Counted from the first letter of the stretch, positions 1 through 8,663 are shown. The stretch: DNA of 52,101 bases from Evtepia gabavorous (GCF_003425665.1 NZ_QQRQ01000015.1:1-52101), one strand, 5' to 3'. The notes: a model not told the origin generated them from the sequence alone. Made by a program: numbers and translations.

Positions 1-1
1 G

Positions 2-370
2 CCCGTCTTCACCGCCATGATCGACACCCTCACGGTCAACCGGGCCAACATGCGCCGGGCCGCCAACGGCGGTTTTATCTCCGCCACCGACTGCGCCGAC
101 TACCTGGCCAAAAAGGGCATGCCCTTCCGGGAAGCCTACGGCATCGTGGGCAAGCTGGTGGGGCACTGTATGGACACCGGCCACTCCCTGGAGACCCTCC
201 CCCTGGAGGAGTATCAAAAGGTCTCCCCCTATTTCCAGGCCGACGTCTACGACGCCCTCTCCTTAGAAACTTGTGTGGAAGGACGGAAGGTCTACGGCGG
301 ACCGGCTCCGGAGGCAGTGAAAGTCCAAATGGAACACCTCAAGCAGTTTATCCAGGAGCGTGAAGCATGA
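2..370 (+). CDS. argH: argininosuccinate lyase, C-terminal part (cut by window start)
   Basis: ArgH splits argininosuccinate into arginine and fumarate, the last step of arginine synthesis. Only the final ~122 codons are present; the frame is open to the left window edge. The visible part matches the C-terminal helical domain of the fumarase/ASL superfamily, including the run GFISATDCADYLAKKGMPF followed by the conserved REAY segment. The stop overlaps the argC start (ATGA at 367-370), so the two are translationally coupled in one operon with argJ, argB, argD and argF. The catalytic Ser loop and the start lie outside the window. Confidence 0.95.
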   Translation, partial: PVFTAMIDTLTVNRANMRRAANGGFISATDCADYLAKKGMPFREAYGIVGKLVGHCMDTGHSLETLPLEEYQKVSPYFQADVYDALSLETCVEGRKVYGGPAPEAVKVQMEHLKQFIQEREA

Positions 371-1302
371 AACCTGTGATTTTCATCGACGGACGGGAGG
401 GCACCACCGGCCTGCAAATCTACGACCGGCTGACCCCCCGCCAGGATATCGAGCTTCTTCTCATTGACGAGGAAAAGCGCAAGGACCCGGCGGAACGGAA
501 GAAATGCCTCAACGCCGCCGACCTGGTCTTCCTGTGCCTGCCCGACGAGGCGGCCCGGGAGGCGGTGGCCATGATTGACAATCCCAACACCCGGGTGATC
601 GACGCCTCCACCGCCCACCGCACCGCCCCTGGTTGGGACTACGGGTTTCCTGAGCTCTCCCCCCACCATCGGGCGAGGATCGTCTGTTCTAAGCGGGTGG
701 CCAACCCGGGCTGCCACGCATCTGGCTTCATTGCCTCCGTGTATCCCCTGGTCCAGTTGGGTCTGATTCCCCCGGACCATCCCCTGTGCGCCTACTCCCT
801 GACCGGTTACTCCGGTGGGGGCAAGAAGCTCATCGCGGAGTATCAGGACCCCCATCGGGACCCCCGGCACGCCTCCGCCCGCATCTACGGCACCAATCTC
901 CACCACAAGCATCTGCCGGAGATGGTCCACGTCTGCGGTCTGGCCGCCCCGCCGGTCTTCCACCCCATCCTGGGGGACTATATCCAGGGCATGGCCACCA
1001 CCGTCCTGCTCCGCAACGACACCCTGCCCGGCCGCCCCACCGCCCAAGAGATCCACCAGGCGCTGTCCAGCTATTATGCGGGGCAAACCTTTGTCTCCGT
1101 GGCGCCTTTTGGCGGAGATGAGCCTGTGATCTACTCTGACACCCTGGTGGGCACCAACCAGCTGCGATTGATCGTCTGCGGTCACGAAGCGCAAACCACT
1201 GTGACCGCTCTCTTTGACAACTTAGGCAAAGGGGCCTCCGGCGCGGCGGTCCAAAATATGAATCTGATGCTGGGTTTTGCGGAGACCGCCGGTTTAGAAT
1301 AA
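367..1302 (+). CDS. argC: N-acetyl-gamma-glutamyl-phosphate reductase
   Basis: Catalyses NADPH-dependent reduction of N-acetylglutamyl phosphate to N-acetylglutamate semialdehyde, step 3 of arginine synthesis. The 311-residue protein opens with FIDGREGTTGLQIYDRL, the nucleotide-binding start typical of the shorter (type 2) ArgC family rather than the ~340-residue type 1. The catalytic Cys is C116 in NPGCHASGF. ATG 367 overlaps the argH stop by 4 nt. A 66-nt gap with a good AAGGAGG box separates it from argJ. Confidence 0.96.
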   Translation: MKPVIFIDGREGTTGLQIYDRLTPRQDIELLLIDEEKRKDPAERKKCLNAADLVFLCLPDEAAREAVAMIDNPNTRVIDASTAHRTAPGWDYGFPELSPHHRARIVCSKRVANPGCHASGFIASVYPLVQLGLIPPDHPLCAYSLTGYSGGGKKLIAEYQDPHRDPRHASARIYGTNLHHKHLPEMVHVCGLAAPPVFHPILGDYIQGMATTVLLRNDTLPGRPTAQEIHQALSSYYAGQTFVSVAPFGGDEPVIYSDTLVGTNQLRLIVCGHEAQTTVTALFDNLGKGASGAAVQNMNLMLGFAETAGLE

Positions 1303-1368
1303 CCGGCCGAGAGGGGCTCACTTCCCTATGCTTTTCTACACCATTCTCACCAAGGAGGTTTTTCTGTT

Positions 1369-2604
1369 ATGAACATTATCACCGGCGGTGTCACCGCCCC
1401 CAAGGGTTTTCAGGCCGCGGGCATCCACTGCGGCATCAAAGACAACTTCACCACGCCCCAGCCTGACAAAAAGGACCTGGCCATGATCCTCTCCTCCGTC
1501 CCCTGCGCTGCCGCGGGCACGTATACCCGCAATGTGGTCAAGGCCGACCCGGTGATCCTCACCAAGGAGCACCTGGCCGACCACCAGGCCCGGGGGATCA
1601 TTTTTGACAGCGGCAACGCCAACGCCTGCGCCCCCAAGGGCAGGGAGAACGCCCAGCGGATGGCCCAGGCCGCCGCTGCCGCCACCGGCCTGCGGCCCCA
1701 GGACTTCGCCGTCTGCTCCACCGGCATCATCGGTGTGGAGCTGAACATCCAGGCCATTGAGAAGGGGGTTCCCTCCCTGGTCGCCGCTCTGGCGGACACC
1801 CCCCAGGCCTCCCTGGACGCCGCCCACGCCATCCTCACCACCGACCTGAAGGTGAAGGAGATCGCCGTCACCGTGGAGCTGGGGGGCAAAACCGTCACCA
1901 TCGGGGCCATCGCCAAGGGCTCCGGCATGATCCACCCCAACATGGGCACCATGCTCTGCGGCATCACCACCGACTGCGCCATTGACGGGGCCCTCCTGCA
2001 GGACATGCTCCGCCAGGTGGTCACCAAGACCTTTAACCGCATCACCGTGGACGGGGACACCTCCACCAACGACACCTGCGTCGTTCTGGCCAACGGCCTG
2101 GCGGGCAACCCCGCCATCACCGGTCCCGGGGAGGACTACGACATTTTCTTTGCCGCCCTGCGCCACGTCTGCGAGTACGAGGCCAAGATGATCGCCAGCG
2201 ATGGCGAGGGCGCCGGCCGGCTCATCACCTGCACCGTGATGGGGGCCGAGACCGAGGAGCAGGCCGAGCAGATGGCCAAGGCCGTGGTCCGCTCTCCCCT
2301 GGTGAAATGCGCCGTTTTCGGCACCGACGCCAACTGGGGGCGGGTGCTGTGCGCCATCGGCTATTCCGGGGCGCAGTTTGATCCCAAGGACGTGGAGGTG
2401 AAGTTCCTCTCCCGGGCAGGAGAACTGCTGGTGTGCGCCGGAGGGCAAGGGGTGGCCTTCGACGAGGCACTGGCCAAGCGGGTCCTGTCGGAGGACGAGG
2501 TGGTCATCCAGGTGACCCTCACCAGCGGCAGCGCCACCTGCTCCTGCTGGGGCTGTGACCTGACCTACGACTACGTGAAAATCAACGGCGACTACCGCAG
2601 CTAA
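1369..2604 (+). CDS. argJ: bifunctional ornithine acetyltransferase / N-acetylglutamate synthase
   Basis: ArgJ moves the acetyl group from N-acetylornithine to glutamate, making the pathway cyclic; many family members also accept acetyl-CoA. The 411 residues match the usual length. The self-cleavage region is MIHPNMGTMLCGITTDC: the Thr of MGTML is the expected nucleophile and new N-terminus of the beta chain, with Gly where most homologues have Ala before it. TNDTCVV and the SGSATCSCWGCDLTYDYV C-terminus are also family features. The start has an ideal AAGGAGG 9 nt upstream. No separate argA or argE is seen in the window, which fits a cyclic pathway. Confidence 0.96.
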   Translation: MNIITGGVTAPKGFQAAGIHCGIKDNFTTPQPDKKDLAMILSSVPCAAAGTYTRNVVKADPVILTKEHLADHQARGIIFDSGNANACAPKGRENAQRMAQAAAAATGLRPQDFAVCSTGIIGVELNIQAIEKGVPSLVAALADTPQASLDAAHAILTTDLKVKEIAVTVELGGKTVTIGAIAKGSGMIHPNMGTMLCGITTDCAIDGALLQDMLRQVVTKTFNRITVDGDTSTNDTCVVLANGLAGNPAITGPGEDYDIFFAALRHVCEYEAKMIASDGEGAGRLITCTVMGAETEEQAEQMAKAVVRSPLVKCAVFGTDANWGRVLCAIGYSGAQFDPKDVEVKFLSRAGELLVCAGGQGVAFDEALAKRVLSEDEVVIQVTLTSGSATCSCWGCDLTYDYVKINGDYRS

Positions 2605-2626
2605 TCCCAAAAGAGAGGACTCTCCC

Positions 2627-3487
2627 ATGGACATGAACAATTATATGGAGCGCTCCACCGTCCTGGTGGAGGCGCTGCCCTACATTCAAAAATGGTACGG
2701 AAAGACCATTGTCATCAAGTACGGCGGCAACGCCATGATCTCCGAGGAGCTCCGCAGCGCGGTGATCAGCGACATCATCCTGCTCCACCTGGTGGGCGTC
2801 CGCGTGGTGATGGTCCACGGCGGCGGGCCGGAGATCGGCCACATGCTGGAAAAGGTGGGCAAGCAGTCCCGGTTCGTGGACGGCCTGCGGTACACCGACG
2901 AGGAGACCATGGACATCGTCCAGCAGGTCCTCTGCGGCAAGGTGAACAAGCACCTGGTCTCCATCATCAACAATCTGGGAGGCAAGGCCATCGGCCTGTG
3001 CGGCCTGGACGGGGCCCTCTTCCAGGCCAAGAAGCTGGACGAGAAGTACGGCCTGGTGGGTAAGATCGTCAAGGTGGCCCCTCAGGTGGTCAACGACGCC
3101 CTCAGCTGCGGCTACATCCCCGTGATTTCCACCGTGGCCCTGGGCATTGACAACGACACCGCCTACAACATCAACGCCGATACGGCGGCCGCCGAGCTGG
3201 CCATCTCCCTGGGGGCGGAGAAGCTCATTCTCCTCACCGATGTCCGCGGCGTGCTCCGGGACCCCAAGGATGACAGCACCCTGATCCGGCAGATCCGCCT
3301 GGAGGAGGTCCCCTCCCTGCTCTCCAGCGGGGTTATCGGCGGTGGGATGATTCCCAAAATCCAGTGCTGTGTCAACGCCCTGGAACACGGGGTCCACCGC
3401 ACCCATATTTTAGATGGACGGATTCCCCACTCCATCCTCACTGAGATGCTGTCCCATCAGGGAATTGGGACGATGCTGTGGGAGTGA
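2627..3487 (+). CDS. argB: acetylglutamate kinase
   Basis: Phosphorylates N-acetylglutamate, the second and often feedback-controlled step of arginine synthesis. The 286-residue protein has the amino-acid-kinase hallmarks: VIKYGGNAM near the N-terminus (phosphate-binding Lys), VHGGGPEI glycine loop, and GGGMIPKI near the C-terminus. The N-terminal helix MERSTVLVEALPYIQKWYGK resembles the extension present in arginine-inhibitable hexameric kinases, so feedback inhibition is plausible but not proven. It follows argJ by 22 nt and is followed by an unusual ~210-nt structured gap before argD. Confidence 0.96.
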   Translation: MDMNNYMERSTVLVEALPYIQKWYGKTIVIKYGGNAMISEELRSAVISDIILLHLVGVRVVMVHGGGPEIGHMLEKVGKQSRFVDGLRYTDEETMDIVQQVLCGKVNKHLVSIINNLGGKAIGLCGLDGALFQAKKLDEKYGLVGKIVKVAPQVVNDALSCGYIPVISTVALGIDNDTAYNINADTAAAELAISLGAEKLILLTDVRGVLRDPKDDSTLIRQIRLEEVPSLLSSGVIGGGMIPKIQCCVNALEHGVHRTHILDGRIPHSILTEMLSHQGIGTMLWE

Positions 3488-3699
3488 AAGAAGAATTTTG
3501 GGACCCGCTGCGCTTGGCTCCCAAAATGGGGAGACGACAGCCGACTGCGCGCACGGCCCCTCTGGGGCCGCACACTTGCGGCTGAGAAGTATGTTTTTCC
3601 CGGCGAAGCCGGGGAAAACATGGATTAGAAATTCTTTCCCACCCTGCGGGGCGGGAAACTCTGCGAGGCTTTTTGTAAGAGGAAAGGAGTGTGGGGATT
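3488..3699 (+). repeat. structured intergenic mosaic of four hairpins between argB and argD
   Basis: This gap inside the arg operon is packed with inverted repeats. Stem 1 is 3495-3503 with 3519-3527 (ATTTTGGGA/TCCCAAAAT). Stem 2 is 3554-3560 with 3564-3570 (CGGCCCC/GGGGCCG), enclosed by 3539-3543 with 3579-3583. Stem 3 is 3591-3604 with 3608-3621 (14 bp with one G-T pair, loop GAA). Stem 4 is 3635-3640 with 3653-3658 (TTTCCC/GGGAAA), with a T-run about 14 nt further on. No gene is credible here although one frame stays open. It looks like a cluster of dispersed palindromic elements; regulation or partial termination before argD is possible. Confidence 0.6.
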
Positions 3700-4878
3700 G
3701 TGACCTTTGCAGAATTGAAGGCCCTGGATGAGACCTATGTGATGCATACCTATGGGCGGTTTCCAGTGGACATTGACCACGGGCAGGGCGCCACCCTGTA
3801 CAGTCTGTCGGGGCGGAAATACATCGACTTTACCAGCGGCATCGGGGTTAATTCCCTGGGATATGGCAACCCCAAGTGGATGGCCGCCATTACAGAGCAG
3901 ATTGGGAAGCTGGGGCATATCTCCAATCTGTTTTATACCCAGCCCGGGACCTTGCTGGCCCAGCAGCTGTGCACCCGCAGCGGAATGGACAAGGTCTTTT
4001 TCGGCAACTCCGGGGCGGAGGCCAACGAGGCCATGATCAAAGTGGCCCGGAAGTACAGCTTCGATAAGTACGGCAAGGGCCGCAGCACCATTCTCACCCT
4101 GAACCGCTCCTTCCATGGGCGGACCATCACCACCCTCACCGCCACCGGGCAGGAGAGCTATCACAACTATTTCTTCCCTTTCAACGAGGCCTTCCGCTAC
4201 GCCGACCCCACTCTGGAGAGCATCCAGGCCCAGGCGGGGGACGACGTGTGCGCGGTCATGGTAGAACTCATCCAGGGGGAGGGCGGCCTGCGCCCCCTGG
4301 AGGTCTCCATGGTCCAGTCCCTGGCCGCCCTGTGCCGGGAGAAGGACTGGCTGCTGCTGGTGGACGAGGTCCAGACCGGCATCGGCCGCACCGGCAGCCT
4401 GTTCGCCTTCCAGCAGTTCGGCATCCAGCCGGATGTGGTCTCCTTCGCCAAGGGGATCGCCGGCGGCCTGCCCTTGGGTGGTATCCTCACCAACGAGAAG
4501 TGCGCCGGGGTCCTTACCCCTGGAACCCACGGCTCCACCTTCGGAGCCAACCCCGTCTCCACTGCCGCGGGCCTGGCGGTGCTGGAGACCATGGACCAGC
4601 CCTTCCTGGACCAGGTCCGGGAGAAGGGCGCCTACCTCCGGGCGGGCATCCAGGCCATCGGCAGCCCGGAACTGGGGGATGTTGTGGGCCTGGGCCTCAT
4701 GCTGGGCATTGATGTAAAGGGCCCCCGGACCAACAAGGAACTGGCCGCCCTGCTCATCGACCACGGCCTGCTGTGCCTCACCGCCGGGGACCGGCTGCGC
4801 CTGCTGCCGCCCCTGGTCATCACCAAGGAGGAAATGGACGAGGGCCTGGCCATTCTGAAGCAGACCCTCATGGGATAA
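3700..4878 (+). CDS. argD: acetylornithine aminotransferase
   Basis: PLP-dependent class III aminotransferase converting N-acetylglutamate semialdehyde to N-acetylornithine. Family features: SGIGVNSLGYGNP, the phosphate-binding NSGAEANEAMIKVARK, LLVDEVQTGIGRTG, and the PLP Lys in VSFAKGIAGGLPLG. I chose GTG 3700 (392 aa) because the AAAGGAG at 3683-3689 is 10 nt upstream; the in-frame GTG at 3691 would leave only 1 nt of spacing. Lies 21 nt before argF. Confidence 0.95.
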   Translation: MTFAELKALDETYVMHTYGRFPVDIDHGQGATLYSLSGRKYIDFTSGIGVNSLGYGNPKWMAAITEQIGKLGHISNLFYTQPGTLLAQQLCTRSGMDKVFFGNSGAEANEAMIKVARKYSFDKYGKGRSTILTLNRSFHGRTITTLTATGQESYHNYFFPFNEAFRYADPTLESIQAQAGDDVCAVMVELIQGEGGLRPLEVSMVQSLAALCREKDWLLLVDEVQTGIGRTGSLFAFQQFGIQPDVVSFAKGIAGGLPLGGILTNEKCAGVLTPGTHGSTFGANPVSTAAGLAVLETMDQPFLDQVREKGAYLRAGIQAIGSPELGDVVGLGLMLGIDVKGPRTNKELAALLIDHGLLCLTAGDRLRLLPPLVITKEEMDEGLAILKQTLMG

Positions 4879-4899
4879 GAGAAAAAGGAGAACACATCC

Positions 4900-5808
4900 A
4901 TGAAAAAAGACCTGCTGAAGCTGCTGGACCTGTCCAGCCAGGACATTCTCACCATTTTAGACACCGCCGACCAGCTCAAGGCCATGAAAAAAGCGGGCAT
5001 CCAGCACCCCTTCCTGGCCGGGAAAACCCTGGCCATGATCTTTGAGAAGAGCTCCACCCGCACCCGGGTCTCCTTTGAGACCGGCATGTACCAGCTGGGG
5101 GGCAACGCCATTTACCTCTCCGACAAGGACAGCCAGATCGGCCGCAACGAGCCGGTGGAGGACACCGCCCGGGTGCTCTCCCGGTTCTGTGATGGCATCA
5201 TGATCCGCACCTTTGCCCAGGAAGAGGTGGAGACCCTGGCCAAATACGCCTCCATCCCCGTGATCAACGGTCTGACCGACTTCTGCCACCCCTGCCAGGT
5301 GCTGGCTGATCTCATGACCATCCGGGAGCACAAGGGCAAGCTGGCCGGCCTGAAGCTGTGCTACATCGGTGATGGCAACAACATGGCAAACTCCCTCATC
5401 GTGGGCGGCCTCAAGTGCGGCATGACGGTGTCCATCGCCTGCCCCGATGCCTACCGCCCGGACCCTGCCGTTCTGGACTTTGCCCAGCAGTATCCCGGCA
5501 TGCTCCAGTGCACCCCGGACATCCTGGCCGCCGCCAAGGACGCCGACGTCCTGTACACCGACGTGTGGGCCTCCATGGGACAGGAGGGCGAGTCCAGCCA
5601 GCGTAAGCTGGTCTTTGAGGGCTATCAAATCAACGACGCCGTTATGGCCGCCGCCCATCCCGGCGCCATGGTCCAGCACTGCCTGCCCGCCCACCGGGGA
5701 GAGGAGATCACCGCAGCGGTCTTTGAGTCCCACGCCGACGAGATCTTCGACGAGGCGGAAAACCGCCTCCACGCCCAAAAGGCCGTGCTGTATCTGCTCA
5801 TGAAATAA
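4900..5808 (+). CDS. argF: ornithine carbamoyltransferase
   Basis: Makes citrulline from ornithine and carbamoyl phosphate. The 302-residue protein has the carbamoyl-phosphate site SSTRTR (residues 51-56), the second site HPCQVLADL, and the catalytic HCLPAHRGEE near the C-terminus. Its position as last gene of the biosynthetic operon, right before a strong terminator, favours the anabolic enzyme over a catabolic ArcB. The SD AAAAAGGAG is well placed before ATG 4900. Confidence 0.96.
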   Translation: MKKDLLKLLDLSSQDILTILDTADQLKAMKKAGIQHPFLAGKTLAMIFEKSSTRTRVSFETGMYQLGGNAIYLSDKDSQIGRNEPVEDTARVLSRFCDGIMIRTFAQEEVETLAKYASIPVINGLTDFCHPCQVLADLMTIREHKGKLAGLKLCYIGDGNNMANSLIVGGLKCGMTVSIACPDAYRPDPAVLDFAQQYPGMLQCTPDILAAAKDADVLYTDVWASMGQEGESSQRKLVFEGYQINDAVMAAAHPGAMVQHCLPAHRGEEITAAVFESHADEIFDEAENRLHAQKAVLYLLMK

Positions 5809-5824
5809 CGGAACCTGCCGTTCC

Positions 5825-5863
5825 ATCCACGCCCGCGCCCTTGCGCGGGCGTGGATTTTTTCT
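5825..5863 (+). terminator. Rho-independent terminator of the arg operon
   Basis: A perfect 14-bp GC-rich stem (5825-5838 with 5843-5856) with the 4-nt loop CCTT is followed by TTTTTTCTT, 16 nt after the argF stop. Confidence 0.95.
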
Positions 5864-5930
5864 TATAAAAATACCCATAAAACACGCCGCTCAGAACTAT
5901 GTTTTTTCCTTGCTTTTTTGAAAGTTAGGG

Positions 5931-5959
5931 TTGACAAACTCCGAAAGAGGAGATATACT
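5931..5959 (+). promoter_or_regulatory. sigma-A promoter of feoA
   Basis: TTGACA at 5931-5936, a 17-nt spacer and TATACT at 5954-5959: near consensus. The start point would fall at about 5966, immediately before or within the palindrome at 5970-5983. Confidence 0.85.
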
Positions 5960-5969
5960 ATGCAAGCAA

Positions 5970-5983
5970 TTAGTTAGAGCTAA
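5970..5983. promoter_or_regulatory. candidate iron-regulator operator (copy 1)
   Basis: TTAGTTAGAGCTAA: half sites TTAG and CTAA separated by 6 nt, extended by AA on the left and TT on the right. It sits just downstream of the feoA -10 box, where a bound repressor would block transcription. The same TTAG-N6-CTAA layout recurs at 6319-6332 before feoB. It resembles DtxR/IdeR-type iron boxes, which have TTAG...CTAA half sites; the regulator itself is not in the window. Confidence 0.55.
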
Positions 5984-6064
5984 TTACTTCTCTTTGCTTC
6001 ACAAGTCAGCCGGCAGTTCGCGGCCGGAGCATGACCCGATTATTATATTTTTAATGGTGATAAA

Positions 6065-6277
6065 ATGAATTTAAGAGATGCAGTAGAAGGTAAGGAGTAT
6101 GTCGTCCGCCAAATTGACACGGAGGACGAGGATTTGAATGCCTTTTTATTTTCCCTGGGCTGCTACAGCGGAGAACATATTACCGTGGTCTCCCATTTGA
6201 AAGGCGGCTGTATTGTCTCCATCAAAGACGGACGCTACAACATTGACCATCAATTGGCCGACGCCATCATCATTTGA
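6065..6277 (+). CDS. feoA: FeoA-domain protein (ferrous iron transport accessory)
   Basis: A 70-residue, SH3-like FeoA protein, the usual small partner of FeoB. Visible features are the segment LGCYSGEHITVVSHLKGGCIVSI split over the core beta barrel and the C-terminal YNIDHQLADAIII, where FeoA proteins normally end with a similar IDxxLAxxI pattern. Its role is to assist FeoB; mechanism is not settled for the family. It has a ~100-nt leader with a GC-rich inverted repeat (GCCGGC...GCCGGAGC, about 6009-6030) and only a weak SD before ATG 6065. Confidence 0.88.
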   Translation: MNLRDAVEGKEYVVRQIDTEDEDLNAFLFSLGCYSGEHITVVSHLKGGCIVSIKDGRYNIDHQLADAIII

Positions 6278-6318
6278 GCGTTGGGCGTTGTTGTGCGTCT
6301 TCTTCTTTTCGCTATAAG

Positions 6319-6332
6319 TTAGCTTTTGCTAA
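6319..6332. promoter_or_regulatory. candidate iron-regulator operator (copy 2)
   Basis: TTAGCTTTTGCTAA matches copy 1 at 5970-5983 in half sites and in the 6-nt spacing, again followed by TT. It lies in the 120-nt gap between feoA and feoB, suggesting feoB has its own iron-controlled promoter. No clear -35/-10 pair could be assigned here. Confidence 0.5.
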
Positions 6333-6397
6333 TTTATAATAGGTATGCGCATCCGAGAGAGAGTCAAATCCAACAAACGACACGGGAGGAATCTGTC

Positions 6398-8419
6398 ATG
6401 AGAATTGCCTTGACGGGCAACCCGAACTCCGGTAAGACCACCATGTACAATGCCCTAACAGGCAGGAACGAAAAGGTGGGCAACTGGGCGGGTGTCACGG
6501 TAGAGAAAAAGGAACACCCCATCAAAAAAGCCTATTACGGCGGGGAGGAGCAGCTGATCGCTGTGGACCTGCCCGGCGCCTATTCCATGTCTCCCTTCAC
6601 CAGTGAGGAGAGCATCACCAGCGCCTACGTAAAGCACGAAAATCCCGATGTGATCATCAACATTGTGGACGCCACAAACCTCAGCCGCAGCCTGTTCTTC
6701 ACCACACAGCTGCTGGAGCTGGGCATTCCCGTGGTGGTGGCCCTGAATAAGAGCGACATCAACGAGAAAAAGGACACCAAGATCGACGTGGACGCCCTGT
6801 CGGCCAAGCTGGGCTGTCCGGTCATCCGGACCGTTTCCACCTCCGCAGAGGGCCTGAAGACCGTGGTGGAGACCGCCGTGGCCCGGGCCAACGAGAGCCA
6901 GCTCGCCCCATACAGCGAGGGAAACATTGATCTGACCGACAAAAAGGCGGTGGAAAATGCCGACCGGGAGCGGTTTGATTTCGTCAACAAAATCGTCTCC
7001 AAGGTAGAGACCCGGAAGGTGCTGACCAAGGATAAGAATTCCGACGACCGGATCGACGCTGTCCTCACCAACCCGGTGGCGGGCATCCTCATCTTTGCCG
7101 GCATCATGTTCCTGGTCTTCCAGATTTCCCAGGCCTGGGTCGGCCCCCTCATCGCCGACACCCTGGTGGCCTGGCTGGAGACCTTCCAGGCCTGGGTGGG
7201 CACCCTGCTGGAGAATGCCAACCCCTTGCTGTCCGCCTTGCTGGTGGACGGTGTCATCGGCGGCGTGTCCGCCGTTATCGGCTTCCTGCCTCTGGTCATG
7301 GTCATGTACTTCCTGATCGCCCTGCTGGAGGACTGCGGCTACATGTCCCGTGCCGCCGTGGTGCTGGACCCCATCTTCAAGAAGGTGGGTCTGTCCGGCA
7401 AGTCCGTCATTCCCTTTGTCATCACCACCGGCTGCGCTGTCCCCGGCATCATGGCCAGCCGTACCATCCGCAACGACCGGGAGCGCCGGGCCACCGCCAT
7501 GCTCTCCCCCTTCATGCCCTGCGGCGCAAAGATCCCCGTGATCGCGCTGTTTGCCGGCGCTTTCTTCGACGGAGCCGGCTGGGTGAGCTTCGTGATGTAT
7601 GCCACCGGCATCGTTCTGATCTTCCTGGGCGCTCTGCTGGTGAACAAGATCGCCGGCTACAAGGCCAGAAAGTCCTTCTTCATCATGGAGCTGCCGGAAT
7701 ACAAGGCCCCCTCCCTGTGGGGCGCCTTTAAGTCCATGTGCAACCGCGGCTGGGCTTACATCAAAAAGGCCGCCACCATCATCCTGCTGTGCAACACCGT
7801 GGTGCAGGTGATGCAGACCTTCGACTGGAGCTTCCAGGTGGCAGAGACAGCGGACTCCTCCATCCTGGCCTCCATCGCCGGCCCCTTCGCCTATCTGCTG
7901 GTGCCCATCGTGGGCGTCCTCAGCTGGCAGCTGGCCGCCGCCGCCGTCACCGGCTTCATCGCCAAGGAGAACGTGGTGGGCACCCTGGCCGTCTGCTTCG
8001 TGGGTCTGGAGAACCTGATTGACACCGATGAGCTGGCGATGCTGGAGGGCACGGGCGCTGAGATTGCCGGCGTCATCGCCATCACCAAAGTCGCCGCCCT
8101 GGCTTACCTCATGTTCAACCTGTATACACCGCCTTGCTTCGCCGCCATCGGCGCCATGAACTCCGAGATGAAGAGCGGCAAGTGGGTCTGGGCCGGCATC
8201 GGCCTGCAGCTGTGCACAGGCTACACGGTGGCCTACCTGGTCTACACCATCGGCACCCTGGTGACCGCCCCCTCCACGCTGAACGTCGGCGCCGCTGTGG
8301 CTGGTTTGATCGCTGTCCTGATTATGGCCGCTGTCATCGTCTGCATGGTCCACAGAACCAATCGGAAGATCAAAGAGGACTATGCCCTGGCCGGCAATCA
8401 GGCTGCCATGAGCCGGTAA
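6398..8419 (+). CDS. feoB: ferrous iron transporter FeoB
   Basis: Fe(II) membrane transporter with an N-terminal GTPase domain. The G1 motif is GNPNSGKTT, switch region GVTVEKKE, G3 DLPGAYS, G4 NKSD. After the GDI-like spacer the membrane part carries the two Gate regions, including GCAVPGIMASRTIRNDRERR and MPCGAKIPV with the conserved Cys residues. ATG 6398 (673 aa) is chosen because GGGAGGA lies at 6384-6390 and the protein then starts MRIALTGNPNSGKTT as in the family; an upstream in-frame start at 6326 falls inside the operator. It is followed by two small accessory genes. Confidence 0.97.
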   Translation: MRIALTGNPNSGKTTMYNALTGRNEKVGNWAGVTVEKKEHPIKKAYYGGEEQLIAVDLPGAYSMSPFTSEESITSAYVKHENPDVIINIVDATNLSRSLFFTTQLLELGIPVVVALNKSDINEKKDTKIDVDALSAKLGCPVIRTVSTSAEGLKTVVETAVARANESQLAPYSEGNIDLTDKKAVENADRERFDFVNKIVSKVETRKVLTKDKNSDDRIDAVLTNPVAGILIFAGIMFLVFQISQAWVGPLIADTLVAWLETFQAWVGTLLENANPLLSALLVDGVIGGVSAVIGFLPLVMVMYFLIALLEDCGYMSRAAVVLDPIFKKVGLSGKSVIPFVITTGCAVPGIMASRTIRNDRERRATAMLSPFMPCGAKIPVIALFAGAFFDGAGWVSFVMYATGIVLIFLGALLVNKIAGYKARKSFFIMELPEYKAPSLWGAFKSMCNRGWAYIKKAATIILLCNTVVQVMQTFDWSFQVAETADSSILASIAGPFAYLLVPIVGVLSWQLAAAAVTGFIAKENVVGTLAVCFVGLENLIDTDELAMLEGTGAEIAGVIAITKVAALAYLMFNLYTPPCFAAIGAMNSEMKSGKWVWAGIGLQLCTGYTVAYLVYTIGTLVTAPSTLNVGAAVAGLIAVLIMAAVIVCMVHRTNRKIKEDYALAGNQAAMSR

Positions 8420-8423
8420 AGTT

Positions 8424-8597
8424 ATGGTAGACGTCATCATTGTGGCCATCTTGGTCTGCATCATCGGCGGAATCCTGTTTTACCTGTATCGGGCCAAAAA
8501 ACGGGGGGAAGTCTGCATCGGCTGCCCGTATGGCAGACAGTGCACAGGACACTGCGGCGGACATGGCCAAGAGACCAAACACAAGAAGAAACATTGA
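8424..8597 (+). CDS. FeoB-associated Cys-rich membrane peptide
   Basis: A 57-residue ORF starting 5 nt after the feoB stop. Residues 4-22 form one membrane segment (VIIVAILVCIIGGILFYLY), followed by a basic stretch and a Cys cluster CIGCPYGRQCTGHC, then a His/Lys-rich tail. This layout is that of the small FeoB-associated Cys-rich membrane proteins found next to clostridial feoB genes. The thiols probably bind or relay Fe(II); that is inference. Confidence 0.85.
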   Translation: MVDVIIVAILVCIIGGILFYLYRAKKRGEVCIGCPYGRQCTGHCGGHGQETKHKKKH

Positions 8598-8606
8598 TCC
8601 ATTGAC

Positions 8607-8643
8607 GGAAGGGGATGTGCGCCTTGGGGCCGCATCCCCTTCC
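8607..8643 (+). other. stable hairpin between the two Feo accessory genes
   Basis: GGAAGGGGATG (8607-8617) pairs perfectly with CATCCCCTTCC (8633-8643). No T-run follows; AAAAAGGAGG, the SD of the next gene, comes directly after. It may be an RNA-stability or attenuation element rather than a full terminator. Confidence 0.55.
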
Positions 8644-8663
8644 CCCAAAAAGGAGGCACTGCA

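Noticed and set aside
3414-3731. 105-codon open frame across the argB-argD gap
   Set aside because: It starts inside argB, has no SD and reads through the hairpin mosaic; the product resembles no protein.
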